From: Seiridium cupressi
Lineage: Eukaryota; Ascomycota; Sordariomycetes; Amphisphaeriales; Sporocadaceae
Assembly: GCA_036674765.1 (NCBI GenBank)
Contig: JARVKI010000038.1
Span: 186,001 to 250,000, forward strand
Length of the DNA stretch: 64,000 bases
Direction of reading: 5' to 3'
Made by a program: the position numbers and the translations under genes. The notes under the pieces were generated by a model. That model did not search any database. It had not been told where the DNA came from and worked only from the letters and a program-made list of their open reading frames with translations. Positions 22,201 to 34,336 of the stretch are shown piece by piece. How positions within the stretch are numbered: position 1 is the first letter of the stretch; every line of letters begins with the position of its first letter.

Positions 22201-24279
22201 CTAATCTAAGGTGTAGACATTCATCTCAGGAAACGCATCGTCCCAATTCTGGAGAATGGTCAGCTCGTTACATCAAACGAAGTATAGAAAGAGGGCGCAA
22301 ACCGCTTCGTCCCAGAAGCTGGGTATATCGAACAATGCATTGGCATCTCTTTCTGCCTGGCCGTTTTCCAACACTTCTGGGGAAAGAATTGTGTTTGTCA
22401 TCATGGCCAGTCGGTCCTGTTCCCGCCGGATATCATTGGCCGCGTCCACAGCTCCAGCTTGCTCAAACATCTGAGCTGCTTGATGAAGTGCTGGGAAAAC
22501 CATCGAATAGTTGAGATGAAGATGAGCGGCGTTCATAGCTTTGAAGATGAAGTTGATCGCGTTGAACGTCGTGATGCCGCTGTAATCCTATGCATCACGA
22601 TGTCATCTTTGGTTGCTGGCATGTCTGGGATTGTTGAACTTACCATTGTATATCGTAGTCCCGCGCGAAGGCCAGGTGAGTCGTACTGCGTCCTTATGAC
22701 TATGATGGCATTGTCTAACGCTTGTTGAAGATAATCGAGCCTTGGTTTGTCAGGTTTAGGTCCGTCCGGCGTGATGCCGTAAAGAGCAAAGCCATTTGTG
22801 TAGCTGCATGATTCAGTAAGGTAAGCAGCACAAACATAGCGGCCCGTGGAAACGCACATTTTAAGGAAACTGTAGGGGACCAAGAAGCGATTCCGGTCCT
22901 GTTTACCATGAAAAGTCTGATACAGAGGGTTTATGCTGTTGTTTATTGCGTAGAACCACCCGTCAATTTTGTGGTTCGACGAGTCTAACAGGGCTGTAAC
23001 CTCTGCTGGAAGAGGTGACACATGCAACTTGGTGTTTTGTAGTTGGGCTTTTGCGTCGGCTATGTAAAGTTAGCCGGTGAGTCTAAATATCCGATAGTGC
23101 GCCAGGACATACCAGCAATGGCGAAGCCCTCTGTATAGGCACAGATACGATGATCAACTGGCCGGCGGTGGGGAGAAGCGAGTAGGTCGGCCGCAAATGG
23201 TAGATAGTCTCTCATTCTGTTGATCACAAAGGGACGGTTAAGATTCATTCTGCTTGATATTAGCTCCTGTGAAAGACACTGTTGAAGGATTCGAAATACT
23301 CACATAAGATCAAAACAGCATAATGACAACCATGTCCGCGCACGATCGACAGTATCCTCTGTGAGATCGATGGTATCGTCTCCAAGCTGGAGCACGGCTG
23401 CATTCAGCTTCAGCTCAGAGGCAACGGAAGCAACGTAGCCCCAAAGCCGAGGCCGTCCGGTCCATGCTGCCAGAAGCATCAATGATTTAACAGTCAACAA
23501 GTCGGGGGTTGGTCCTCCAAATGTTCTCTTCACTAAATCATCAGCTACCTCAAGGCAAGCTTGGTACTTCTCGGGCATAACAGCTCGTGACGCAACGAGG
23601 CAAATGATGGTAGACATGAGGGGATGCTGCTTGACAACACCAATAGGTGGATAAAGTTGGTCGTCCATGAAGCCAATCACAGTTGTGCAATTTGCGTCAA
23701 AGCTAGAAGGGGATGAGTGTTGAATCTTGCTCGTCGGGCGGCATACGTACAAGGAATGTAGCTCGTGCCATTGCTCCTCGCTGACGGTGCCTTTGAGCAC
23801 GATGTAGCAATTACCTGCACCATTCTCTTGACTGGCATCCGTCGCGGGTTGGAGTGCTGCTTGCTCTTTCGAGCGCTGATTTCGATTGATTGATGGACCA
23901 CTGGCGGGACGAAATTGGTCCACTGTTCGCTGCAGCGCCTCAATTTCAGCCCGCAGTCCGCACTCAACAGATTCTAGACGTTGTTCCAGTGACGCAAACC
24001 TGTCACAATTAGATCAGAGAACTTTGGTTCCACTTGTGATCGAATTTCTACTTGCCTCGCATCGGCATTTACTGATTGCACAGGCGGACGTGCAGCTTGA
24101 GGCGCGATGAAGGTGCAGTCTGCCCGGCTAATCTTACAGCGCTCACATGGTATCTGAGCTGGGCCACTACATCGAAGCTTTTGTTTTCGGCAGCGCACGC
24201 AGGCAGACGTGGATCTGTGTACGGCTTAGCATACAGGAACAAGATGACGATGAGCGATTTACCTGCTTGCTTCAGCCAT
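22201..24279 (-). CDS. Zn2Cys6 fungal-specific transcription factor
   Basis: Nine exons (24263-24279, 24056-24214, 23751-23999, 23304-23702, 23113-23249, 22858-23059, 22644-22803, 22303-22587, 22201-22248) join in frame to about 551 residues. The zinc cluster at residues 11-39 is complete (CVRCRKQKLRC, then CERCKISRADC). A coiled-coil-like linker (SLEQRLESVE..RAEIEALQRTV) and the middle homology domain follow. Intron 2 is a GC-AG intron (donor AG|GCAAGT), the only choice that keeps the frame. The 54 bp intron 22804-22857 has no stop and is a multiple of three, so retention would add 18 residues. If the last intron (GTTTGC donor) is not used, the protein ends at 22273 instead. It lies convergent to the transporter and may control the M20/transporter pair, which is an inference from position. 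Confidence 0.88.
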
Positions 24280-26353
24280 TAGACATGAGTGTTACTCTCA
24301 CCTGCTGGGAGACGGCAGAACCATACGCAGGTGATCGAATTGCAGATGCAAGACTGACGTCCGTCGCGTCTGGGCCAGGCCGTTAGTGGACTCCCTATCC
24401 CACTACCGTGGGTTTGGTTGGCAGTAATCAGCAGTGGGCCCCTGGATGTACCCGCAATTGCAGGTGGTGGTGGCTCACATCACCGAGGCCCACTACTATC
24501 ATCAATTCCACGGGTATTCCGTCAACACATCTGACACCATTGGCTGCTCTGTATAGGCTAGCCTTTATTTCACCCGACGGCAACTTAGTTGAATTCGGAG
24601 TCTCGTTCGTTTCGTTAAAGTGACCTGAAAATTGTGAATTGATATTGTGGGTGAGAACGAGCAGAACAGTTTGTCAATGGTGGCCATATAAAACCAAAAG
24701 CTGACAACCTCAAAAGGGCGAAGTATGGGAGGAATCTCATGATGCCGAAGGCATTCATTGCCCTGAAATTCCGTGCCGCCCTATTTTGGCGTTTCGTTAT
24801 TCCCATCTTCTCTTGGCATTTGGGATTTGGCATAAATGCCATAGGGAAGATAGGAAGGTGACCAAAACAGTATTTCCCCTGGCCACAAAACGAAATCCGT
24901 CTATTATGTTCGTCGATGAGGCCAACGCGATGCTGGATACCAGGGAAGCAGGGGAGACGTGCTGGCCGCGGTCGATGAAGCCAGTTTGACTAACGGCAAG
25001 AATACGGTAATCATGCCTGCAGCCTGTCTGCCAGAAGGCCTTGTGGGCAGAATGGGACAAAATAGAGTTGGAAGAACGGATGATGGCAGCCGTTACGTTT
25101 TTATTGACCCTTTCGCAAAATCGCTCCCTCAACAGTGTGACATGATTCCCAGTGACATCGTTTCCCGATGATATGATATGTCAGCGGAAAGAGACCTGTT
25201 GATGTACGCAATATGGTTTGAGCTGGTACTGGCGATCGAGACTCCGGTTGGGGTTGGGCCAGTACTGCTCTAGTATTGCGAGTAATCCAAATGCGGGAGG
25301 ATTCAAATTACCCCGATATGATAATAATTGTAGTATTTGTTGGTCTGGGATGAATGTGAAACAGCTGAGAGCTCCAAAAATAGGGCAAAAGCTCAACTTG
25401 AATGAAAGACTTGTCAGATTGCACGAACGAACGAACGTACGAATGAATGAATAGCAGCCGAAGCTTGACTTCATAACCATCTCGGCCACTCTGCCAGATT
25501 CATGGTACTCAGCAGCGATGTACCTGTGCACCGCCACGTCCGCTCAGCACTGAGCAACCATGCAGCCACCAAGGAAGATCACCAACTTCATCATAAGCCA
25601 ACCATGGCCAGAACAGGCAAAAAAGGTCCCCACCCTCCTTGGTTATCAGCCAAGGCGGATGGTTACGGCCGCGTCAGGGGTCGATAGACGTCTCGCCTTC
25701 CCCAAAGCACTCGTGAGTGAGCCCTTTGTCAATCCGCTCGGTCTACAACGATGCTTCTCACACATCGTCGACCGAGGCTACGGGGCGTAGGTGATGAATC
25801 TACATATCCCGGGAGTTTCCGCGATGAAAAGTGCTCTTAATTGAAATCATTACCACCATACTCTTACGTGACCAGTCTCACAACACCGTCTTCACATATT
25901 GTTCACCAGCCACTGACGTTACTTTGCATTCAGCTTTCGAAATACGGAGCTCAAAGAAATCTTTTTGGTCAATCTTTGTGGTTTTTTTCTTCCCCTTGGC
26001 GCGGAAAGAAAGTTTCCAGACACGTGGTATCTTTTTATCTAGACCATTTCCCATTTATACGGCGAGTCCCTCTAAATCACGAAACTTCCAGCTTCGTCTG
26101 CCTATCTTAGTTGCAACTCCGAGAGAAGCCCTCCAAAAACTAGACCCCGAGAACCTCAAACCGCCCCTCCATCCATTCTCAGGAGCTTCAAGTTGAGCTC
26201 TACTGCCGCACTGCAACCTGCCCCAGAGGTGCAAATACGGAGACACTTGATCTCACCAAATATAGGCATCCAAGCCACCATGGCATGGGCTACAGAAATC
26301 AGAAAAGCCTGACGTGCCCCAAACCTTGGTGAAACTGCCAGAGCCAGAACTAC
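24280..26353. other. Long intergenic region
   Basis: No supported gene in 2 kb. Several ORFs of 60-120 codons overlap on both strands and have no family character. A tetranucleotide repeat is at 25423-25453. Confidence 0.5.
25423..25453 (+). repeat. Tetranucleotide microsatellite (CGAA/TGAA)n
   Basis: Short tandem ACGA units followed by ATGA units in an intergenic region. Confidence 0.75.
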
Positions 26354-27182
26354 CTAGACAACGTTGGTGTGCGCACAAGGGTCGGGACCATAGTCAACCC
26401 TTGTGATCCCATCAGGCCTTTCTCTAGCTAAAGCACGCATAGCTGTGTCTGCTTGCTCATAGAACTGAGCAAATCGGATCTCCACTTTATTGTGTCGTGC
26501 GGAAATAATGCGGTAGCGGACCTTGTCGATCTCGAACCTCGTCTTGCTTCGGAAATAGTTAAGGAGTGATTCCTCGTTACACCTGTCCGGAGACCCTTGA
26601 ATAATAAGGCATCGTGAACCTTGCGTATAGCTGTTGTCTGGGATGCGTCTTCGGTTCATCATGACCCTGGTCTTTCGGTTGTTGATGTAGAAGCCCTTTC
26701 CCTCCGCATCGGCCAAGAATCGCTTGGTGGCTTCTAGCTCAAAGAAGGCCATTGCTACGGCATTGTCCTCTTCACCAGGCTTGCCAGTTGGCGACATCAT
26801 ATGGAACTGGTAGATCCGTCCATAACCTCGGATTTGAGCCAGAAACTGCTCGACTGTGGTTCCTTGAGGCACACCAAGAATAAAGAGGTTGGTGGAGTTG
26901 TGCTCGGGTATGTTCGCACCGGTGTTCCACGGATCATAAGGAGCCGAACCGGCTCCACGAGCTTGTCCACTGGCCGCGAAAGATCTATCGCTGACGATCG
27001 GGACGTACTCCTCTGGTACGTTCATGAACTCCTGTTGATCAAAAGTTAGTCTGACCCAAGCAACTGGTGGTTTATCAGGTTAAGAATAGCGTAGGAAGTG
27101 AACAACATACTCTTCGTGAGTTCCGACCCTGATTCGGATCACGAGGTCTGCTACCGAAACCAAAGTGCTGAACGCGATCCAT
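26354..27182 (-). CDS. RRM-domain RNA-binding protein, intact copy of a tandem pair
   Basis: Two exons (27111-27182, 26354-27031) and a 79 bp intron (GTATGT donor, CAACAG acceptor, phase 0) give about 249 residues. The first exon encodes exactly 24 codons. The central RRM has an RNP2-like LFILGVPQG and an RNP1-like AVAMAFFELE. A second half (CLIIQGSPDRCNEESLLNYF) looks like a divergent RRM. The protein ends PDPCAHTNVV. The start and intron are supported by the neighbouring paralogue at 28033-28845, which has the same 24-codon first exon and a 79 bp intron at the same point. A role in RNA binding is inferred from the fold; no pathway is evident. Confidence 0.82.
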
Positions 27183-28032
27183 ATTTTTGGTCGACGACTA
27201 ATGACAGCGATGAGTGATGGATGGGAACAAAAATGTTGTCGCACTCGTGTAGTAAATGTGTATTGCGGGTGGGGTGGATGAGTGGTTGATGGAAATGGAG
27301 ACGATGTAGTTTTAGCTTCAGCTGATAATTTATAGGTCCCAGATCTACAAAATGTTCTAAGTGAATTCAGGGTTTTACATAATTCAAATCTCCCCAGTGA
27401 ATTCGGAAGCGGACAATGGTTGAGAAATTCACCAACAAGGAGCGTTCGAATCACGTAATCAGAGCTCAACTCTACGAATTCACTAGGACTCCTAATCCCT
27501 TGAGATACGATAGAACAATCAAGGAAAACAATCTATACGTGAAACCTAGCTGATAGGATCATAACGGATGTCAGAAACTAGGCACTCCAGCCTTGATACC
27601 GCCCAAAATCTTTTCATCAACAAAATGCAACACACGCTAGGTTTGAAGGGCTGCCACAGCCCACCACTCTCTTATTGGGAACAATCGATGCCTGGAATAA
27701 GATTGACACAGTGTTCGGGTGTTGATATCTGCATAATGCCGATCTCAAACAATGCGATAGTGGGATGTATCCTTAACAATTATTTGATTCAAAAGAAGCC
27801 GAGAAAAGTAGTATATAATACTGTGGACCACAAAAGGTTCGATGTTCCTGTTGAATGCTACCGGAATGTGTATGAAGAGTTTGTAGGGAAGTTTCTGCAT
27901 GCCCGACTCTCCAAAGCCCCAAAGCCATGCTCCAAGACGACCGTTACTGCATGAAAAACCTGCGCGCCCGCTAAAAGGACAACACGAAATCGCCCACCGT
28001 ACCATGCGCCTAATTGTTTTCAGACCATGGAT
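27183..28032. other. Spacer between tandem RRM paralogues
   Basis: ORFs on both strands (27080-27469 minus, 27568-27954 plus) show no family features; the first overlaps exon 1 of the intact gene in another frame. The rest is the promoter of the intact copy. Confidence 0.5.
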
Positions 28033-28845
28033 TTAGACCACGTCAGTGTATGCCCATGGATCCGGGCTGAATATGACCGAGGCTATCCCAAGCGGTTGCT
28101 CTGTCATGATTGTTCGGTAGGCAATCTGCGATTACTCACAAAATTCCACGAAGCGAATTTCGGTCTTGTTCTCGTATGTCAAGAGGACCCGGCAGCGAAC
28201 CTCGTCTATCTCATAGACACATTTCTACAGGAAATATTCCGGAAGCGAAGTCTCGTTCGCTTTATTCCGGGTTCCGTGGACGATAATGCAGCGAAAACCT
28301 TCGGTGCGCTCTCGTGGCCCTTGATGCGTCGGCGGTTTTGTTTGACGCGAATGGGTCGACCACGAACGAAAAAGCCAGTGGCATTTGAGATCTCCCGGAA
28401 TCCCTTTGCTGCTGCGACCTCGAAGAAGGCCATGGCACAAGCATTGTACTCTTCGCCTGCCTTTCCCGTGTCTCGCAACACGTGGATAGACCACACGCGT
28501 CCATAGACACAGATGAGCTTCAGAAATTCTTGGTAGGTCACACCAGCGGGGATTCCTAGAATCCATTGGTCACAGTTTTCGGAGTCCGGAATGTCATCGC
28601 TTCGGTCGTTAGGGTCGTATGGTCTACGACCACCGCCCTGGGCCTGCATGGTCGGCTGAAAGGAGCGATCACCCCGAATTGGACTGTACTCCGACTGGGT
28701 GTGCATGTATTGTCAGCAATTATTTCTTATTGTAGCGTGCAGTGAAGTTGGGGCTTAATGCAGCAAGACGTACCTGTGCTACTGGCTGAGAAGGGCGACC
28801 ATTGCCGGTATGCTGCTGAGATTGATGCTGTTCGTTCCCACTCAT
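28033..28845 (-). pseudogene. Decayed RRM-domain paralogue
   Basis: Exon 1 (28774-28845) encodes 24 codons starting MSGNEQHQSQQ, followed by a 79 bp intron and exon 2 from 28694, exactly as in the intact copy at 26354-27182. The RRM part (WILGIPAGVTYQEFLKL, ACAMAFFEVAA) reads well. The frame then breaks at about 28300-28322, after NRRRIKGHE: the homologous block RCIIVHGT continues in another frame. In that frame there is a TAG at 28225-28227 and a TAA at 28132-28134. Homology nevertheless continues to the shared end (SPDPWAYTDVV against GPDPCAHTNVV). The TAA stands where the intact copy has CAA. One frameshift and two stops make this a pseudogene unless it is expressed as a truncated protein. 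Confidence 0.85.
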
Positions 28846-30131
28846 TTTGATTGCGGAATGTGTTTGCTGGCTTAGCTTTTGCTTGCCCGAGCAGATGGCG
28901 AGTGGGGGTCGGAAAGCAAAGACTGTGTCTAGTATTTCGGGTGCTGGATGTGGTTTGTGGAAGTCGGACAAAACCCGTAGATGGTGCTAGAGATCTTATT
29001 CATACTCCAATACCTCGGAAGTTTTCCAAGTATGTCCATGTTCCTGATTTAGTCCTAGCTTCCAAGGTGATCTCCGTGGGGGGGGGCCACATGAATTCAC
29101 TAAGTTACCTGTTGCCTAATGCCTGAACGGAGGATAATTACTTGAAGGAATCTACTACCAGTGAAATCCACGTGTCGGATTTATCTTAAATTCTCTCTTA
29201 TTGTTGCGTTCTAACCTCGATAGCATCGAGAAGCCTGTAGCGATCGTAAGAAGGATAGGAAAATTATGCTGACAGGAGTGTGAGGGACGAGAATTCAAGC
29301 AGAAATTGTGCACTATGCTAGGGGTCCGCAAGTAGGTAGGAAAGCCAACGCTATTTGCATATGTGGTCGAGGAACAACCGGATAGAAGAGTTGATGACAG
29401 CGCTACGAAAAACTCTTAAAGTTTGGAGTTTGGCTAGAGTTTTTCCAAGTGAGTTGGAAGCCTTATATTGGCCTCAGCTTCTATATCCTTCACTTGTAAA
29501 GTGGTATTGAACAAATCCTCCATGTTAGCGTCAAAGTGCCAACAAATGACTTCACGTCAATCAACAACTAACAAGGTTAGACAAGTCTTAGTGGAAGATA
29601 GCCAGAAGAGGAGAAGGGATAAGCTATGAATTTGATTAGGCGAGGCTGGTTAGGTGAGAATATCATCATGGGGCTTATGAACAATTGAGATTGGTTCAGC
29701 GTAGTAAGAACGCTGGCAGGTTTTATACCCTAAGATGATATGTTGAGGACGAGTTTTTGACTCTGATCAAGTTTCCGTTGATTGCTACCACTGACAAAAA
29801 ACTGTGCCTCCTAACACTAGCATTGCGGCTCATATCGTCTTGCACTGCACCTTGTCGTTTAACCTAGATTGTGACTACAATATAAGCCATACCACCCCCA
29901 CCTCGCGACACGGCCGTCGGCGCGGCAGCCCCCTTGGGACCTCTGGGATGTGGGCTTCGCCCGAGAGATGTGGCGCAGCTCGGAAGGATCCATGCAGGCA
30001 GGTAAAAAGCAATCATCTCGGTCCCGGGCAGATAAGAGCAATCACCTCGGTTCTGTGCAAATAAGAGCAATCATTCCAAATGGTTCAGAAGTTGTCGGCA
30101 GGCAACTCTTCTCCAATGCTCTCTGTCAAAG
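28846..30131. other. Intergenic between divergent genes
   Basis: No gene supported. This holds the 5' flank of the decayed RRM copy and, at its end, a 29 bp tandem repeat just before the next gene. Confidence 0.5.
30008..30077 (+). repeat. 29 bp tandem repeat in promoter
   Basis: Two full units (30008-30036, 30037-30065) and a partial third share AGCAATCA.CTCGGT..CG.GCA.ATAAG. They end about 55 bp before the ATG of the membrane-protein gene, so they may lie in its 5' UTR or core promoter. Confidence 0.8.
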
Positions 30132-32765
30132 ATGGCATCTTCCACGACAAATGCGCAAGAATCGACTCCGTTGACAGCGGGGATGGACGATGGGGAGCGC
30201 GGTGTTTCGCCGGCCCCAGCTAGGCCTAGGGAGCCCCATCCTCTCGGACCAAGATCTCCACCTTCGGCACAGCGCGCCGCAAAGAGGCCGTCAGCTCGCG
30301 AACCGACACTGCGTTACCGCAGAACTCCAATATGGCTACTAATCTTATACCTACCGACTTTGATTATTCCGTGGGTGTTTACTTGCATCCTTGAGAAGCG
30401 GCCCTTAGGCCATGCTTCTTACACAGATCAGTCTGGAAATGGGCCGACGACCGATGTTAATATAGTGCCAGTTGGTCTCATCTCGCTGCTCAACTCAATA
30501 AACAGTGTCCTCGTCATCCCGATCTTGTCAACACTGTTAGCGCATGCGGCTGTTGTGTACTCCATGCGACGGAAGGCCGGCCAAAAACTGGACAGTAAGC
30601 ATATTTCGACCTTATTTTAGCTCTCTATAGACTGATCTAGGATGATCTACGTTATGATTGGGTGTATCTGCTCTCAAAACATGAACTTGAAACCCCAATA
30701 TCTCACCAACATTTTCCAAAGAAGGAGTCGCTAATACTATGTGCTGTAGTGCTGCAGCTGTTCGCGCTCGCTGACAGAAAATGGTCCGACATCAACGCAC
30801 TTTGGAGTGCACGAAGGAGGGGCAAAAGTAGCCTTTTCCTATGGCTCGCCGCTGCCCTCATCCTTCTCGGGGCCATTATCGGACCCCTCAAGTCTCTACT
30901 TGTCCAGTTCGAGCAGATCGCTTCCGTCTCGTGGGCGGACATACCTCCTAACGGCCCATCCGCTTTCACAATAGGGTATGATCCAGAGCCTGCAGACATG
31001 GCTCGTCTACCCCACGATCTTGTCCTGCAGAACGTCCTCGGAAGCTTGTCGACCGCGTCGGATCTAGAGCCGCAGGCGAATCTGTGGCCCGTCAACCCAG
31101 ATGCTGGCAAATGGGTAGATGCTTATCAAACTCCGCCGTATCGGCGCAAGTTCTACGTCTACTCCTCCGATTTTGGCGAGAATCCGGACGGGTTCTTCGT
31201 CACAGCACTCGACAATGGAACTTTGACGGGGGTTCTCCGGGAGCATGCCATTCGCTTAAACTCTTCTGTTCACTGTGAACATATCGCACGGGAAGAGTTC
31301 CCGTCCCCTTGTCCCGGGGGTCGACCTCTCGATATTTATATTGAACGTCCCGCTCTCAGCATGTCTGTGTGCGCTCCTGGAAACATGACCCATTTCCCTT
31401 TCACGACGAGTCGTAACCGCCAGGAGGTTACAGAGGAGCTGTATATCGACTTTAATGTCTCTCCTAACTTGGCATACGAAATCAGTGCCAATGATAACTA
31501 CACACTCCATTGTACTGCATCTACAACAAGAGGCTACTTCGAACTGGGCAATGCGCAGAACGATTACGTCTACGGACCATTGATAGATGAATGGCCCGAT
31601 AACGAGACATTGGCCAGTGATTTTAACGATGTGAGGGGTGTGGACGCCTACTGGGCGACACCGACAGAAAAGTAAGTAACTATTACACAGGACGACAGGG
31701 TTCGTTACTCGATCGATCGAAGCTAATGACAAATGAATGTAGTGATCCACCGGCCTGGAACATAGATTCTACACTGCCCTTTGAGCGATCTATAGGCTAT
31801 CCATTCAGCTATGAATATAATCTCGCAACTGCCGGACCGCTGATGACAACAGCCGAAGTCTTGTTTGGCAACTATTCGTTTATACATCCCGTGGTTGACA
31901 ACTCGACTAATATGACTGCGGCCCAAACGTTGACGGCTATTTGTGAGCGCGGGACCATCCCATTTTCACAACTTCTGCATCTTGTCGAATATGGACCGGG
32001 GCCAACGGGGTACTGCTCTGGCATGGCTATAGATGTCACATATCTAGCTCAAAAATATCTGGAAGACGACGTCGACCGAGTAGTCGGCGCTTTCGGTCGG
32101 ACCTGGAATAGTACTACATACGCCGAGTGTAAGTAAAGCATATTCGCTTCTCCCGACTTCCACTACTTGGCTTCCCAAGCCCAAAAGAAGATGCTGATTA
32201 GTTCACCTTAGACATGCTGATGATTTCCATGTACTACGCGAATCGCGCGGTCCTGGTTCAGACCACAACCTTGACAGCGACCATGTCCGCGCGCCCGATT
32301 TATGCCTCTGGGGGCACTATTCTGATCAAACCGGTCTTCCGCGGCATAGCTAGCATGATCGTTCTCACCATTCTCATCGGGGTTCAATTGGCCGGGCTGA
32401 TCTTCCTGGCTTGGTATATCTACCAAGTGCCGACCTGGGCTCCTGCACTGGATGCCGCAGCCGTTGCGCGCATTGGGCGCGCCCTGGGGGATGACGAGTT
32501 GCCTCCAGTTGGGTCCTTCACCGAGAAGGACGAGCAAAAACTGAAGAAGGTTGATGCAGTGGTCGGGGTGGTCGGAGAGAGCAAAGAAACTGTGGATGAC
32601 GAAGAGAACCGATCAAGCACGACAAGCGGGCCGACGGGGTATCAAAATGTAGCGACCCTCCCATTTGGCACAGATGGCTCAATAATACCGCTTAGACCTG
32701 GAGCGGCCGGAATTATCACCAAGAAACTCTTACCCAAGAAAAATAAGAAAGGCGGAAATAAGTAA
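30132..32765 (+). CDS. Large multi-TM fungal membrane protein
   Basis: Four exons (30132-30594, 30750-31671, 31743-32128, 32212-32765) join in frame to about 774 residues. Intron 1 is 155 bp; its acceptor (CTAATAC branch, CTGTAG) was chosen because it gives the continuous run LQLFALADRKWSD. The N-terminus is hydrophilic and Pro/Arg-rich. Membrane helices include WLLILYLPTLIIPWVFTCIL, a pair around 105-145, and LFLWLAAALILLGAIIG. A long glycosylated Cys-containing ectodomain follows, then a final helix (MIVLTILIGVQLAGLIFLAW) and a charged Lys-rich tail. The layout is like the gene at 14576-16749. The function is unknown; a cell-surface role is only a guess. Confidence 0.8.
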
Positions 32766-34089
32766 ACAACTAGATAGCTCAGCAGATTCATATTCTAATT
32801 CAAGTATACACGTGGCAGGGTCATTACCCGCCTGGCCTAAACCTCCAGAATGCTGGAACTCATTGTTTAGAACCTTTTTATCGCTCGTGCCTGGCACAGT
32901 GCCTTTGTTTACAGTCCGATCGAAAATTGGCCTGGCAAAGTTCAATGGCTAGATCATCCTTTATCTCCTGCGTCAGAATCGGCTTCGTTTTTGATCATCA
33001 AGTCATCTTAGATTGGGGTTTCGTGCCTGAAGGGCTGCACTTGCAACTGTCTACCAAGCGTGGATTGCTGGAAAGTGACTGACTGCCATCATTTGCAATA
33101 CTGTCTGCTGCGACTAAGTGACTAACGGTGATCTCAGTTTAGGTACACTCTACCTCATAAGAAGTGTGTCCTGTGGGACCAGGAGAAGATGGGCTTGTCG
33201 AAATGCCGGATAAACTTCCACCGAGGTACGCTCAGCCGCCACACAATGGTGTCGAGCTATTGAGATGTACCAAAAAGGAGGTCTTCGTCCGACGCACTTG
33301 CGTGTCATTCTCGACGGTCGCATCGAAGTCATATATAGACTGGGAAACGGCAGATACTCTACTGTTTGGTCATGCTTTAAACTATACATAGATAGGTGGA
33401 AAGCGTGAAGATCATCACCCCCTGGAAGACCTCTGAGGAGTGTCCAGAATTGCGGGTTGGACAGATTCTTGGTCACGTTTCCGACAAGTTCGTGCTCTCG
33501 TTCGATGATTTCTGGTTTTCTAACCCAAACAAACGCTTGTGTTTGGACCAAACGTTTCCAGGAAACGTGAGACTAATCCAAAGCGGACCATGAAGATTTA
33601 CCAACATACCGTAAGCAAAATGAAAGTTCTATGGTAATAACATCTGCCATGGGGATTTCAGACTGGGAAATGTTCTTTACAAGCTGAGAGACAGGCTGAG
33701 CTGGGGAAAGAGGTCATTCTTGGTGCAATTGGCACGCCGAATAAGATAAGATCCAGACATTCAAGCCAGAAGCCAGGTCATAAAGCACCCCGCTATGTTA
33801 TGCAAGCTCTTGGGACATTCGCACCCCGCGACCTCATCATCGCACACGGCGAGGTTGATACTGTAGATCTTAATAAGGTATTCAGATGGGATAATCAGCC
33901 CCCCACCCCCCTTCCCCCTCCGAGAGCAAATCAACGGGTATAAAAGTCTACTGTAAAGCGCCCGAGGTATTCCTCAGAGACAATCTCAGTGTACACAGCG
34001 TCATGTGGTCAGATGACACTTGGGAGGACCGCTTCAAGAAATCTTCGAGATGTCCGAGTTTTACTTTAGACCAACGCCAAGGGAAGAGG
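32766..34089. other. Intergenic
   Basis: No supported gene. A minus ORF at 33150-33551 (about 133 codons, no recognised domain) is the best candidate but has poor context. The C-rich stretch at about 33900-33920 is low-complexity. Confidence 0.45.
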
Positions 34090-34336
34090 CAGGACCCCCG
34101 CGTGGGAAATTTCACACTTCTCCATATATTTCGTCAAAATTTTAACGAATATTCATATCAAAAGTCGAGGGAAAATCGCAAAATCTTTAAATGTCGTATT
34201 TAGGTTAATAACTCTATGCCCTATATTCTAATCTTTTTTTTTTTTATATATTTTATTCCCGTTATTCTATGAAGTTATAAACTCGCGAACTTAGCTTGCC
34301 TTCGAGAAGTGTGCATTTTCCCACGCGGGGGTCCTG
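34090..34336. mobile_element. MITE-like element with 33 bp terminal inverted repeats
   Basis: The left arm 34090-34122 (core CAGGACCCCCGCGTGGGAAA) is matched, with few differences, by the reverse complement at 34304-34336 (core ending CGCGGGGGTCCTG). The 181 bp interior is strongly AT-rich, with a T-run near 34230. Both outer ends touch GAGG (34086-34089 and 34337-34340), a possible 4 bp target-site duplication. There is no coding capacity. This is the structure of a non-autonomous DNA transposon. I cannot assign a superfamily, and no second copy is visible in this window. Confidence 0.65.
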
